Source: JAFLCL01 sp039809495 (lineage in GTDB: Bacteria; Myxococcota_A; Polyangia; Polyangiales; Sandaracinaceae). From it: a stretch of DNA of 64,000 bases. This document shows, piece after piece, positions 1 through 12,000 of this stretch. The notes beneath the pieces were generated by a model. That model searched no databases and was not told where the DNA came from. It worked only from the letters and a program-made list of their open reading frames with translations. The position numbers and the translations under genes were made by a program. How positions within the stretch are numbered: the first letter of the stretch is position 1; each line of letters opens with the position of its first letter. Where the stretch lies: contig JBDHVC010000001.1 in assembly GCA_039809495.1 (NCBI GenBank), positions 62,001 to 126,000 of the forward strand, in the 5' to 3' direction.

Positions 1-65
1 GCATCGGAGACCACTACGACGACCTGCTCGCGGCGCGCTTCGGCGTCGCGCGTTGCTCCGACTGA
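1..65 (+). CDS. 3' end of an unidentified gene
   Basis: Only the last 20 codons are inside the window, ending IGDHYDDLLAARFGVARCSD and a TGA at 63-65. The downstream gene begins 21 bases later on the same strand, so this is probably an upstream member of the same operon as the outer-membrane barrel and multiheme cytochrome. The fragment is too short to assign a family; an electron-transfer partner would fit the context but nothing in these residues shows it. Confidence 0.6.
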   Translation, partial: IGDHYDDLLAARFGVARCSD

Positions 66-86
66 AGCCCGAGCCGCGAAGCCCTC

Positions 87-1505
87 GTGCGGCGCCCGCC
101 CTCGCTCGTCGCGCTCGCCGCCCTCGTCCTCGCGAGCGGCGTCCTCCCGAGCGGCGTCGGCGTGGGCTCGCGCGCGCGCGCGCTCGACGTCGAGGTGGAC
201 TCCGAGCTCGCGTTCCAGGCGTACGAGGTCCGCGCGCCCGGCGCGGTGGCCTTCATCGCGCGGCGGAGGTTCGTCGGCGATCTCGGGCTCGCTCTCGTCG
301 AGCCGCTCTCCTCTCCGGACGCGCTCGGCCGCGTCGTGCGCTTCGTCGCCACGGGGAGGCTCCGCCTCGATCAGGACTTCACGGACGACTGCCTCGTCGG
401 CCGGGACCTCTGCCTCCGCGCGACCGACGCGGAGGCGCGGAGCGACTACCAGCCGCTCGCGCGCTCGACGCGCGTGGACGTGCCGGCGCTCGAGGTGGCG
501 GTCACCGGCCTGCCGCTCGGCGCGGAGGCGCGCCTGGGCCGACAGCTCCGCGTCGACGCGATCGGGCTGGCACGCTTCGACGGCCTCGCGCTCGCGCTCC
601 GACCGATCGCCGCGCTCGGAGCGCGCGCCTATGGCGGAGCCCTCGTGCGTGGGACGAGCCTCGGCGGGAGCCCGCAATTCGACGCGGTCGGCGATCGCTA
701 CGTCCCCTCGGAGGGCGGCGCGAGCTGGCTCGATCCCCCGCGCGACGCGTGGATCGTCGGAGGGGATCTCGACGCGAGCCTCGGCGCGGCGCTCTCCGCG
801 AACCTGGCGGCGCGCTACGCGTGGGACGAGCGCGGCGCGCTCCTCCGACGCCTCTCGCTCTCGCTCGCCTCGAGCCCGCACGAGCTCGTTCGGCTCGACG
901 CGCGCGGCGTGCTCGATCTCCTCGATCTAACCCCGATCTCCGCGATGGCGGCCCTCGAGGTGCGGGCCGCGCCCGCGCGGCTCCGCGCGGCGATCGAGCG
1001 CCGCGTGCCGCGCTTCGATCCGAGCACGATCTGGGCGTATTTCGAGGCGTCGCCGGTGGACGAGCTCGCGCTCGGCGCGCGCGGGCGTGTGAGCGACGAC
1101 CTCGAGCTCGCGGGCACGCTGCGCGGGCGTCGGGTCGAGCGAGGGCAGGGCGAGGATCTCGACGCGGGGATCGAGCTCGGCGCGTGGGCGACGGTCGCGG
1201 GTCTCAGGCTCGGCGCGAGCGGGTTCGCGTGGAGCGGATCGCTCGGCCCGACGGCCGGCGTCGCGCTCGAGGCCTCGCGCGAGCTCGCCCAGCGCGTCTC
1301 CGCCGACCTCACTGTCAGCGTGTGGCATTTCGACGATCCGCTCCGCGTCGACGTGTACGGTACCGTCGTGAGCACGATCCTCGGCGCGCGCTGGCAGATG
1401 ACGGATGAGAGCGTGCTCGCGCTCGAGCTCCAGCACGCGTACTCCGGGTACGCCGGGCACCGGTTGCGGGGCCTGCTCACGCTGCGGGTGCTGGCGTGGC
1501 GATGA
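87..1505 (+). CDS. Outer-membrane beta-barrel, probable porin partner of the multiheme cytochrome
   Basis: A 472-residue protein starting at GTG with an N-terminal hydrophobic signal (VALAALVLASG, then a likely cleavage before LDVEVDSEL). The mature part is made of alternating short strands rich in Leu, Arg, Asp and aromatic residues and ends in LLTLRVLAWR, a pattern usual for outer-membrane barrels. There is no enzyme motif. Its stop overlaps the start of the 13-heme cytochrome gene by ATGA. In known porin-cytochrome conduits (MtrAB of Shewanella, OmbB/OmaB of Geobacter) a barrel is encoded beside the cytochrome it sheathes; the role here is inferred from that arrangement. The length is nearer the Geobacter-type porin than MtrB. 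Confidence 0.7.
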   Translation: MRRPPSLVALAALVLASGVLPSGVGVGSRARALDVEVDSELAFQAYEVRAPGAVAFIARRRFVGDLGLALVEPLSSPDALGRVVRFVATGRLRLDQDFTDDCLVGRDLCLRATDAEARSDYQPLARSTRVDVPALEVAVTGLPLGAEARLGRQLRVDAIGLARFDGLALALRPIAALGARAYGGALVRGTSLGGSPQFDAVGDRYVPSEGGASWLDPPRDAWIVGGDLDASLGAALSANLAARYAWDERGALLRRLSLSLASSPHELVRLDARGVLDLLDLTPISAMAALEVRAAPARLRAAIERRVPRFDPSTIWAYFEASPVDELALGARGRVSDDLELAGTLRGRRVERGQGEDLDAGIELGAWATVAGLRLGASGFAWSGSLGPTAGVALEASRELAQRVSADLTVSVWHFDDPLRVDVYGTVVSTILGARWQMTDESVLALELQHAYSGYAGHRLRGLLTLRVLAWR

Positions 1506-2803
1506 GCCGCGCCGCGCCGCGCGCGAGCCCTGGCGTCCTCTTCGCGCTGGCGCTCGCGCTCGCCGTCGCCGCGCTCGTCGGCGCGCTCGCGGGGGGCGCC
1601 GCTCGAGGTCAGCCGCGGGGGGGGTCGGCCGGCTCGGATTCGGGCGCGCCTCGCGACGCCGGGCGATCGCTCGTCGTCTATCCAGCGCAGACGATCCGGA
1701 TCCGCATGAACCACGCGCTCGAGGCGCACGCGACGCTCGCCTGCACGCGCTGCCACGAGCGCGCGAGAGAGAGCGCGGTGAGCGCCGACTCGCTCCTCCC
1801 GCCCGAGCGCGCCTGCGCGGCCTGCCACGCCGAGACCGATCGAGACGCCCCCAGCGTCGAGCGGTGTGGCTTCTGCCACGTCGGCGCGGGGCTCGCCGCG
1901 CGCGACGCCGACGCCGCGAGCCTCGTCGGTCGGATCTTCATCCCCGCCTCCCGGCTGCCCGCGCCGCGCCTCGCGTTCTCGCATCGCCGGCATGGCGAGA
2001 TGAGCGGAGGGTGCGTTCGATGCCACGCTGGGATCGAACGCGCTGGGCTCGGGACGAGGGCGCACCTGCCGACGATGCGGACCTGCCTCGAGTGCCACGC
2101 GGTCGAGGGGCTCGGCGATCGCCTGCGCGGCGGCACGAGCCGAGAGGGGCTCGAGGCGCTGCGCTGCACCGCGTGCCACGAGGCGCTCGCCGATGGTCGC
2201 GTGCGCTCGCGCTTCGCCGAGGGGACGCTCACGCCGCCCGCGTGGATGGCGGGGATGGAGCACGACGGCGACTGGCTCGTGCGCCACCGATGGATCGCGG
2301 CGGACGCCGGCCCGCTCTGCGCCTCCTGCCACGTCGAGCGTGACTGCACGGCGTGCCACGACGCGCGCGAGCGGCCGCGGCGCGTCCACCCGGGCGACTT
2401 CCTCACGACGCACCCGACGCTCGCGCGACGGGACGAGACGCGCTGCGCGTCGTGCCACTCGATCGGCACGTTCTGCGCCGAGTGCCACGCGAGGCTCGGT
2501 CTCGCGACCTTCTCCGCCCCGGCGACGCGCGGCGGCCTATCGCCTCATCCGCCGCGCGCGCTCTGGTCCGAGGGCCCGAACCTGCATGGGATCGAGGCGA
2601 CGCGCTCGCTCTCGAGCTGCGTGAGCTGTCACGCCGAGACCGACTGCACCGGGTGCCACGCCTCGGGCCGCGTCGGCGGAGGCGGCGTGAGCCCTCACCC
2701 TCCTGGTTTCTCGGCGCGATGCGCGGGGATCCTCGACGCGACGCCGACCGCGTGTGCGCGATGTCATGGCGACGTCGCGTCGCTCCGCGCGCGGTGCAGG
2801 TGA
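1502..2803 (+). CDS. Periplasmic 13-heme c-type cytochrome
   Basis: 433 residues with an N-terminal hydrophobic export segment (about residues 10-30) and 13 CXXCH heme-attachment motifs: CTRCH, CAACH, CGFCH, CVRCH, CLECH, CTACH, CASCH, CTACH, CASCH, CAECH, CVSCH, CTGCH and CARCH. Extra His residues (for example MNHALEAH, FSHRRHG) could be distal heme ligands, as in c7-like cytochromes. I chose ATG 1502, which overlaps the upstream stop as ATGA, over the in-frame GTG at 1496. Encoded directly after a barrel protein, it is likely the electron-carrying part of a trans-outer-membrane conduit. No lipobox is visible. Electron donors, acceptors and direction cannot be read from the sequence. Confidence 0.92.
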   Translation: MSRAAPRASPGVLFALALALAVAALVGALAGGAARGQPRGGSAGSDSGAPRDAGRSLVVYPAQTIRIRMNHALEAHATLACTRCHERARESAVSADSLLPPERACAACHAETDRDAPSVERCGFCHVGAGLAARDADAASLVGRIFIPASRLPAPRLAFSHRRHGEMSGGCVRCHAGIERAGLGTRAHLPTMRTCLECHAVEGLGDRLRGGTSREGLEALRCTACHEALADGRVRSRFAEGTLTPPAWMAGMEHDGDWLVRHRWIAADAGPLCASCHVERDCTACHDARERPRRVHPGDFLTTHPTLARRDETRCASCHSIGTFCAECHARLGLATFSAPATRGGLSPHPPRALWSEGPNLHGIEATRSLSSCVSCHAETDCTGCHASGRVGGGGVSPHPPGFSARCAGILDATPTACARCHGDVASLRARCR

Positions 2804-2820
2804 GGCGGCGACGAGACCGC

Positions 2821-2850
2821 TTGAAACGGCGCGCCTGCCCTCTGTACCAT
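2821..2850 (+). promoter_or_regulatory. Promoter-like TTGAAA-N18-TACCAT
   Basis: TTGAAA at 2821-2826 and TACCAT at 2845-2850. The same TACCAT -10 appears at the tRNA-Pro promoter. A transcript from here would begin around 2857, immediately before the hairpin and T-run at 2860-2880, and would lead into the giant TPR gene after a leader of about 155 bases. Confidence 0.5.
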
Positions 2851-2859
2851 CGACCAGCA

Positions 2860-2880
2860 CGCCCGACCGGGCGGTTTTTC
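2860..2880 (+). terminator. Intrinsic terminator-like hairpin plus T-run
   Basis: CGCCC-GACC-GGGCG (2860-2873) followed by GTTTTTC. It could terminate the cytochrome operon or act as an attenuator at the very 5' end of the TPR gene leader, because a promoter-like sequence lies just upstream. The stem is only 5 bp. Confidence 0.55.
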
Positions 2881-3012
2881 TTGTGAATTTTCGAGGCGCT
2901 CGACTTGCCGCGGCGCTTCGGCTCGTCGGCGGGCTCGTCGCATCGCTCGCCGCATCGTCGCCCGCGCAGGGCGATCGCCATTCATGCCCTTCCACCACGG
3001 AGAGGAGTCCGC

Positions 3013-6000
3013 GTGCTCACTGTCTCCCAACTGCTCGCCGCTCTTCAGGAGGACCCCGACAACACGACGCGCCTGGCGGAGCTTCGTGACGCGCTCGCGA
3101 GCGGGGACGCCGCGCGCGTCGGCGACGACGCGGTGCACCTCGTGGATCTCGCTCGTCAGCAGCACGAGGCGCGGTCGGAGTACGTCGCCGTCGCTGGGCT
3201 GCTCCTCGCTCGCGCGGGCGCGAGGGGCGCGGCGGAGGCGGATCCGGACAGCCGCGCGGCGATGCTCGTCGCGGCGGCGAAGCTGACGAGCGAGGAGCTG
3301 CTCGACGACGCCGCGGCGCGGGCGCTCTACGAGGAGGCGCTCGCGCTCCGGCCCGGGGACGACGCCATCAAGGCGGCGATCGCCGGGATCGACGAGGCCG
3401 GCGCCAACTGGAAGGACTTCGCGAAGCGCTTCGTCGACGAGGCCGACGTGGGCACCGAGCCCGCCCTCAAGTGCGCTCTCCTCGTGAGCGCCGCCTCGCT
3501 CGTCTGGCAGTACAAGAAGCGCGGGCGGGAGAAGGACGCGGATCGCCTCTTCCTCCAGGCGCTCGACGCCGAGCCCGGCGACCCGCGCGCGACGCGGCTC
3601 TACGTCCACACGCTCGGCGGCCGCGAGAAGTGGAACGACGCGACGAACCTCCTGCTCGAGTCGGCGGAGAAGACCAAGCGACGCGACGATCGCCTCTCGT
3701 TCTTCCTCCAGGCCGCTCGGATCGCGGCGCGCAAGCTCGATCAGCCCGATCGAGCGGCGGCGATCTACGATCAGGTCGTCTCGCTCTCGCCCGGTCACGC
3801 GGAGGGGATGGCGTATCTCGTCCAGCACTTCACCGCGCGCGAGAGCTGGGATCACCTCGTCGCGCTCTACGACGACGCGCTCAGAGGTCGGCTCAAGCCG
3901 GAGGCCGAGCAGGGGAACCTGCTGCAGGTCGGCATGGTCCACTGGCGCTTCCGGAACGATCCCGCGGCGGCGGAGCCGTACTTCGCGCGGCTGCGCAAGC
4001 TCGACCCGATCCACCCGGGGATGCTCGGCTTCTACCGGGAGTACCTGACGAGCACCGGCGACACCGCCAAGCTCGTCACCATCCTCTCGGACGCCCAGCG
4101 CGCCACGCAGGACGCGGCGCAGAAGGCGAGCCTCGGGGTCGAGCTCGCGCGCGCGGCCCAGGCCGGGGGAGCCCTCGACAAGGCCGCGGACGCCTGGAAG
4201 GCCGTGCTCCGAGCGGATCCGAAGAACGCGGACGCGACGCCCGCGCTGCGCGAGATCTACCGCGCGTCGGGCAAGTGGAACGCGCTCGTCGAGGTGCTCA
4301 AGGCCGAGGTCGACGCGCGCGACGCGAGCGAGGTCGAGGCGAAGGTCGCGACGCTCCGCGAGATGGTCTCGATCTACCGCGACGAGCTCAAGCTCGAGGT
4401 GATGGCGGTCAACACCTGGAACGCCATCCTCGCGCTCCAGCCCGCCGATCAGGAGGCGCTCGACGCCCTCGCGGCGAGCTACGAGGCGATGGAGCGCTGG
4501 AACGACCTCATCCAGACGCTGACCAGGATGGCGGAGGCGACGAGCGACACCGCGCGGCAGGTGGAGCTCTACATGCGCATCGCGCGGCTCTGGATCGATC
4601 GCTTCGCGAACTACAACCAAGCGACGCGGCCGCTCGAGCTCGTCGTCGAGAAGGATCCGTCGCATCGCCCCGCGCTGAACCTGCTGAAGGAGATCTATTC
4701 GAAGCGCCGCGCGTGGAAGCAGCTCTTCGACGTGCTCTCGGCCGAGGCCGCGCTCGCGAGCGATCCGGACGTGCGCCAGGCCCACCGCGTCGAGCTCGCG
4801 CGGCTGGCGGCCGAGCGGCTCCACCGGCCCGCCGAGGCGATCGCCCTCTATCGCCAGGTGCTCGAGGCCGACACCGCGAACGCCGAGGCGCTCGACGCCC
4901 TCGAGAAGCTCTCCGAGCGAGAGAAGGACTGGGCGACGCTCGCGGAGGTCACGGAGCGGAGGATCGAGCGCGCGGTCGATGATCGCGAGAAGGCGCGGTT
5001 CCTCGCGAAGCTCGCGGCGCTCTATGGCGAGCAGCTCGACGACGGCGCGCGCGCGAGAGAGGCGTGGAGGCGCATCCTCGAGCTCGATCCGAAGAACGGC
5101 CGCGCGCTCAGGACGCTGCGCGAGAGCTACGTCCAGGCGGGTGACTGGGACGCGCTCGAGCGCCTCTACGGTGAGACGAACGACTGGGACGGGCTCGCCG
5201 AGGTGCTCGGCAACGCCGCCGAGCGCGCGAGCGACGCCGCGCAGAAGGCCGAGCTCTCGTTCCGCGCGGCCGAGGTCTACGAGACGAAGATCGGCGAGCC
5301 GCAGCGCGCGTTCCGGGCCTACGAGCGCGTGCTCGCGGCCGACCCTACGAACGCGCGGGCGGCGCGCGCGCTCCTGCCGCTCTACGAGCGCGACGAGAAG
5401 TGGTCGCGCCTGCCGGCCCTCTACGACGTCCTCATCGATCACGCGACCGACGCCGGCGAGAGGCGCGAGCTCGCGGCCGCGGCCCACGGCGTCGCGCTCG
5501 AGCGGCTGAAGGACGCCGCGCTGGCGCTCCGCTACGCGACGGAGGCCTTCGTCGCCGATCCGCGCGGCGACGCCGCCCGCGAGCGTCTGGAGGAGGCGGC
5601 GGCGCGCGCCGGCAACCTCGCGACCGTGGTGACGGTGTACGAGGCGCGGCTCGCGGCGATCGCCGAGGGCGAGGCCGCGCGCGACGAGCGGACCTGGCTC
5701 CGACATCGGATCGCGTCGATCTCGGCCGAGAAGCTCGGCGACATCGATCACGCGGCGTCTTCGCTCCGCGCGATCCTCTCCGAGCTGCCCGAGGATCCCG
5801 AGGCCACGGCCGCGCTCGAGACCCTCCTCCGCGACTCCGGCCGCCACGCGGATCTGCGCGCCCACTACAAGGGTCGCATCGATCACGCGGCCGACGACGA
5901 CGAGCGCTGGGCGCTGACGATGGAGCTCGCGCGCCTCGAGGAGCACGATCTCGGCGACGCGGTCGCGGCCGCGGCCCTCTACCGCCGCGCGCTCGAGCTA

Positions 6001-9000
6001 CGCGCCGAGGACACCGAGGCCCTCGAGGCCCTCGATCGGCTCGCCGTTCAGGCGGGGCGGTGGGAGGAGGCGATCGACGTCCTCTCGCGCCGTCGCGCGC
6101 TCGCGGCCGACGCGGATCGCACCGATCTGACGCTCCGGCTCGGGGAGCTGCTCCTCGACCACGGCTCCGATCCCGGCGCGGCGCAGGCGGCGTTCGCGGA
6201 GGTCCTCGAGCGGAGCCCGAGCGACGCGCGCGCGATCGTCGGCCTCGAGCGGATCCGCCTCGCCCACCCGACGCGCGCGACCGAGGTCGGGCGGCTCCTC
6301 GAGCCCGCGTACGAGGCGACGGGCGCCTTCGACAAGCTGCGTGAGATCATCGACGCGCGGCTCGCCGTCGCGACCGATCCGGGCGAGCGACGCGCGCTTC
6401 GGCTGCGGAGCGCCGAGCTCTCGCTCGGGCCGATCGGGGACGCCAAGCGCGCTTACGAGACGCTCGAGACGGCGTTCCTCGATGCGCCGAGCGACGTCGA
6501 GGTGGCCGATCGGCTCGCGGCGGCGGCCGAGGCCGCGGACCAGCACGAGGCGCACGCGGTCGCGCTCGCGACGATCGTCGAGGCCGGTGACCTCGAGACC
6601 GAGGCGCTCCGCGCGGTCGCGCGTCGTGCGGGCCAGGTGTATCGCGAGGTGCTCGGTCGACCCGCGGACGCCGAGGTGTTCGAGCGCAAGGTGCTCGAGC
6701 TCGATCCGAGCGACGACGAGGCCTTCGAGGCGCTCAAGGTCCTCTACACCGACGCGGAGCGCTGGCAGGATCTGCAGGCGCTCTATCGGCAGCGGCTCGA
6801 GCAGACGGTCGACGTCCAAGCGAAGCTCGATCTGCTCTTGCACCTCTCCTTCGTGCTCGAAGAGCTCACGAACGATCCCCGCTCGGCGATCCCGATCTAC
6901 CGAGAGGTCCTCGAGCTCGATCCGAGCCACGAGGTGTCCCGCCGCGCGCTCGATCGGCTGTACGTGCGGACGGAGCAGTGGCGCGACCTCGCCGAGCTCC
7001 TGCGCTCGGAGGTGGACGCTCAGGGAGACGCCGACGCGAGCGAGACGTGGGTCCGGATCGGGCAGATCTTCGAGGCGAAGCTCAAGGAGCCCGCGTCGGC
7101 CGTCGACGCCTACGAGGCGGCGATCGAGCGCACGCCCGAGCACGCGGGGGCGACCGAGGCGCTCGAGCGTCTGCTCGCCGGGCCGACGCAGCGTCACCGC
7201 GTCGCGACGATCCTCGAGCCCATCCACGAGCTGCACGAGGACCACGCGCGCCTCGTGCGCGTGCTCGAGGTCCAGGCGGAGGGCGCCGAGGACGACGAGC
7301 GCCGCGTCGCGCTGCTCACGCGCGTCGCGGAGATCGCGGCGAGCCACCTCGGCGACTTCGCGATGGCGTTCGACGCGTACGCGCGCGCGGTCCCGCTCGC
7401 GCCGACCGACGCCGCCCTGCGCGAAGAGCTCGCGAACGCGACGCGGGCTCGCGTGGCTCAGGCCGGTCCGGCTGGGGCCCGCGCGATCCACGGGGCACGC
7501 GCGGAGGTGCTGAAGGCGACCCTCGCGAGGGCGAGCGCCGCCGATCCCTCCGGCCAGCTCGAGCGCGAGCTGGTGGACGAGATCGCGACGCTGTTCGACG
7601 TCGAGGCCGACGACGCCGCCGAGGCCGAGCCGTGGCTCGAGCGCATGTTCGATCTCCACGAGGACGATCCCGAGGCGCGCCGCCGCGCCGCGGAGGCGCT
7701 CGAGCGGATTCACCTCGGCTCCGGTCAACCCGAGAAGCTCGCGGTCGACCTGCGGCGCCGTATCGATCTCGAGGACGACCCGAGCGCGAAGAGGCGCCTC
7801 CTCGTTCGCCTGGCCGATCTCGAAGAGCAGACCCTCGGCGATCCCACGGCGGCGATTCGGACGTACCGCGAGCGCGTCGAGCTCGACCCGAGCGACGTCG
7901 ACGCCCTGCGCTCGCTCGAGCGGCTCTACACCGAGCGTCGATCGTGGGCGGAGCTCGCGGACGTGCTCGAGCAGCTCGACGCGTCCGCCGAGAGCGACGC
8001 GGAGCGCCGCGCCTACGCGCTCCGCACGGCCGGCCTCGCGCACCAGGAGCTCGGCGACGTCGATCGGGCGATCCGCGCCTACTCCGACGTGGTCGCCCGC
8101 TTCGGGCCCGCGCACGACGCGCTCGAGCCGCTGATCCTCTTGTACGAGGCGAAGGCGCTCTGGAGCGATCTCCTCGACGCGCTCGAGCAGCTCCGCGAGA
8201 TCGAGACCGAGGGCGGCGCGCGCGCCCGGAGCCTCTTCCGAGAGGCGGAGATCCGCCGCACGAAGCTCGACGAGCCCGAGCGCGCGGTCGAGCTCTACGA
8301 TCAGGTGCTCGAGCTCGATCCGTCGCACGAGGGCGCGCTCGCCGCGCTGGTCGCCTCGACGACGGCCGAGAAGCAAGACGTTCGGATCGAGGCGGCGAGG
8401 CGGCTTCGTCCTCGGTTCGAGGCGCGCGGGGCGTCCCGCGAGCTGCTCTCCGTCCTCGACGTGCTCGCCGCGGTCGACGATCCCATCGACAGGCTCGACG
8501 CGCTGCGGCGCGGCGCGGAGGTGGCGGACGCGCTCGGCGACGCCAGCGGCGCGTACCGCCGGCTCTCCGACGCCATCCGGATCGCGACCTCGGACCCCGA
8601 TCTCGGCTATCTGCTCTCCGAGGCGGATCGGCTCGTGGTGGTGGTCGAGCAGTGGCTCGAGCACCGCGCCCTGCTCGAGGAGGTCGCCGGAGAGATCAGC
8701 GACGGCGAGCTCCAGCTCGAGGCCTACCGTCGACTCGCGGAGCTCCAGCGCGACCGGCTGAACGACGCGCCCGCGGCGCGCGCGACGTTCGAGCGGATCC
8801 TCGAGCTCCGTCCCGACGACGCGAGCGCGCTCGCCGGGCTCTTGGCGCTCGTCGAGGCGGCGGAGGACTGGCCCGCGGTGCTCGACGTCCTGCGCCGCAA
8901 GGCGGAGCTCGCCGACGGGCGTGAGGAGCGCGCGGCGTTGCTCGTCCAACAAGCGCGGCTCTCCGAGGAGAAGCTCGGCGACGCTCCGTCGGCGATCGCG

Positions 9001-12000
9001 CTCCTCGACGAGGTGCTCGTCGACGCCGATCCGCCGCAGGTCTACGCGTCCCTCGAGCGCCTCTACGGATCGACCGAGCGCTGGGACGACCTCGCCGCCC
9101 TCTACGAGCGGATGCTCGAGAAGGGGGTCGGCTCGCCCGTCGAGATCCGGCATCGGCTCGGTGCCGTCCGCGCCGAGCGCTTGGGCGACGTCGAGGGCGC
9201 GATCGAGCAGTATCGGGACGCGCTCCTCGCGGATCCGAGCCACGCGGCGAGCGTGAGCTCGCTCGAGCGCTTGATGAGCGAGCCCGAGCACAGGGCGGCG
9301 GCCGCGACGGTGCTCGAGCCCATCTACCTCGCTCGCCTCGACTGGAAGAAGCTCGAGGCGGCGCTCGAGGCGCGGCTCGAGGGCGAGCCCGAGCCCGAGC
9401 CGCGCAAGGAGATCCTCGCGCGGATCGGCCAGATCCACGAGGACTACCTGGAGGATCTGAGCGGCGCGTTCGACGTGTACCTCAGGCTCGTCCGCGAGGA
9501 TCCGCGAGACGAGGGGAGCTGGGACACCCTCACCCGCCTCGCGCGCGTGCTCGAGCGCTTCGGTGATCTGGCGGACGTGTACCGGGGCGTCCTCGCCGAC
9601 ATCGGCGTGGACGACGCGGTGACGTACCGCCTCGCGATGACCGCGGCGGAGCTCTACGAGAACCGCGCGGGGGCGCCCGATCGCGCGATCGAGCTTTTGC
9701 GGCTCGCGAGCGCCTACGCGCCCGGCGATCGAGAGCCCTTCGACGCGCTCGAGCGGCTGCTCGTCCTTCGCGGCCGCTGGGACGAGCTGCTCGAGCTCTA
9801 CCGCCAGCGGATCGACGGCGCCGAGTCGGACGAGGAGCGGATCGCCTTGCTCGAGAAGAGCGCGGCGATCGAGCGGGACCAGAGAGGCGACGCCGAGCGG
9901 GCGATCCGGATCTACGACGAGCTGCTCGAGGTGGACCCTCGACACCCGACCGCGAGCGTCGCGCTCGAGTCGCTGCTCGTCCAGACCGAGCGCTGGAACG
10001 ACCTCGCCGATCTCCTCCGCCTGCGGATCGATCACGCCGACGGGACCGAGGAGGCGCTCGCCCTCAAGACGCGCCTCGGGGACGTCCAGGCGCAGCGTCA
10101 GGGCGAGATCGACGCGGCGATCGACACGTACGAGGACGTCGTCTCGGCCCGCCCCGATCAGCCCGCCGCGCTCGCCGCGCTCGAGGCGCTCGTCGTCGAT
10201 CCGGCCCATCAGCTCCGGATCATCCGGATCCTCGAGCCGATCTACCAGCTGACGGATCAGTGGAAGAAGCAGATCGCCATCCACGAGGCCGAGGTCAACG
10301 TCACCGAGGAGCCGGCCGAGAAGGTGCGTCTCCTGCGCGAGATCGCGCGGCTCCACGAGGATCGCGGTCGCAGCACCGCCATGGCGTTCGAGGCGTACGG
10401 GCGCGCCTTGGCGGCCGACGCCGCCGACGAGGACGTGCGCGCCAACGTCGATCGGATCGCCGCGATCCTGGGCGACTGGGACGGGCTCGTCGCCGCCTAC
10501 GAGGCGGCGCTCGCGGCGACGGGGGATCCGGGGGTGCAGTCCTCGCTCCTCTCCACGCTCGCGCGCGTCCACGACGAGAAGCGCGGCGATCCCCGCGCGG
10601 CCATCCAGACCTACGAGCGCATGCTGGCCGTCGATCCGAGCGATCCGAGCCCGCTCGACGGGCTCGAGGCGCTCCACACGATGGTAGGCGACTGGGGCGG
10701 GATCGTCTCGACGCTCGAGAAGAAGGTCGAGCGCTCCTACGATCCCGTCGAGCGCGGCGAGATCCTCCGGCGCGCCGGCTCGGTGGCCGAGGATCTGCTC
10801 GGCGACGTGCCGATGGCGGTGGGCCTCTACCGGCGCGCGATCGACGAGGACGACGGCGACGCCATCGCTTACGAGTCGCTCGACCGGCTCTACGAGGACG
10901 TCGCGGACTTCGCGGCGCTCGCGCCGGTGCTCTCGAGGCGCCTCGAGCTCGAGACCGACCCCGACGTGCGCGCCGAGGTGGGGCTCCGGCTCGGTCGGAT
11001 CGCGGAGGAGCACCTCCGCGACGCGGACACGGCGATCCGCGCCTATCAGCAGGTGCTGGCGGACCGACCTGGGGAGGCGACGGCGCTCGAGTCGTTGGGG
11101 AGGCTCTACGAGCGCCAGGCGCTCTGGCCCGAATTCCTCGAGAACCTGCGCTTCCGCGCGGCGGCGGCCGACTCCTCCGCCTCGCGCATCGCGTTCCTCT
11201 TCCGATCGGCGGAGATCCTCGAGCGTGAGCTCGACGACGTCCCGGAGGCGCTCGCGACCCACCAGACGATCCTCTCGATCGATCCCCGCTACGAGTCGTC
11301 GATCGCGGCGCTTCGGCGGATCGCGCAGCTCGAGGACCACCGCGAGGCCGCGAGCGAGATCGTGCTGCCCTTCCTCGAGGCGCAGGGGCGCTGGCAAGAC
11401 GTCGCGGAGCTCGAGGAGCTCGTCGTCGCGGCGACGTCCGATCCGCTCGAGAAGCAGCACCACCTCGTGCGGCTCGCGCGCATCCACGAAGAGGGGCGGG
11501 GGGATCAGCGCGCCGCGTTCGACGCGACCCGCCGCGCCCTCGCGGAGGACGCGGGCGATCGCGCGCTCGTCGACCAGCTCGAGCGCCTCGGCGGCGCGCT
11601 CGGTGCCTGGGAGGAGGTCGCCGACGTCCTCTCGGCGCGAGCCGGCGCGAGCTCCGACACCGACACCGCGCTCGATCTCCTCGGCCGCCTCGCTCGCATC
11701 ACCGAGCAGGCTCTCTCGGACGACGCGCGCGCGATCGACGCGCATCGGCGACGGCTCGAGCTCGTGGCGGACGACGAGGACTCGCTCGCGGCGCTCGACC
11801 GTCTCTACACGAAGGGCTCGTCTTGGAACGAGCTCGTCGACGTCCTCGACCGCCGGGCGCAGAACGCGGCGATGAACGCGCCGGGCGAGCACATGGAGCT
11901 CCTCGTCCGCCTCGGCACGCTGCGAGCCGAGCACTTCGGCGACGCGGCGGGCGCCTTCTCGGCCTTCCGTGAGGTGCTCGAGCGCGATCCCTCCGAGCCG

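Noticed and set aside
2764..5946. A 1060-residue minus-strand open frame
   Set aside because: Antisense shadow of the TPR gene and the cytochrome end, with low-complexity Arg/Glu/Leu composition.
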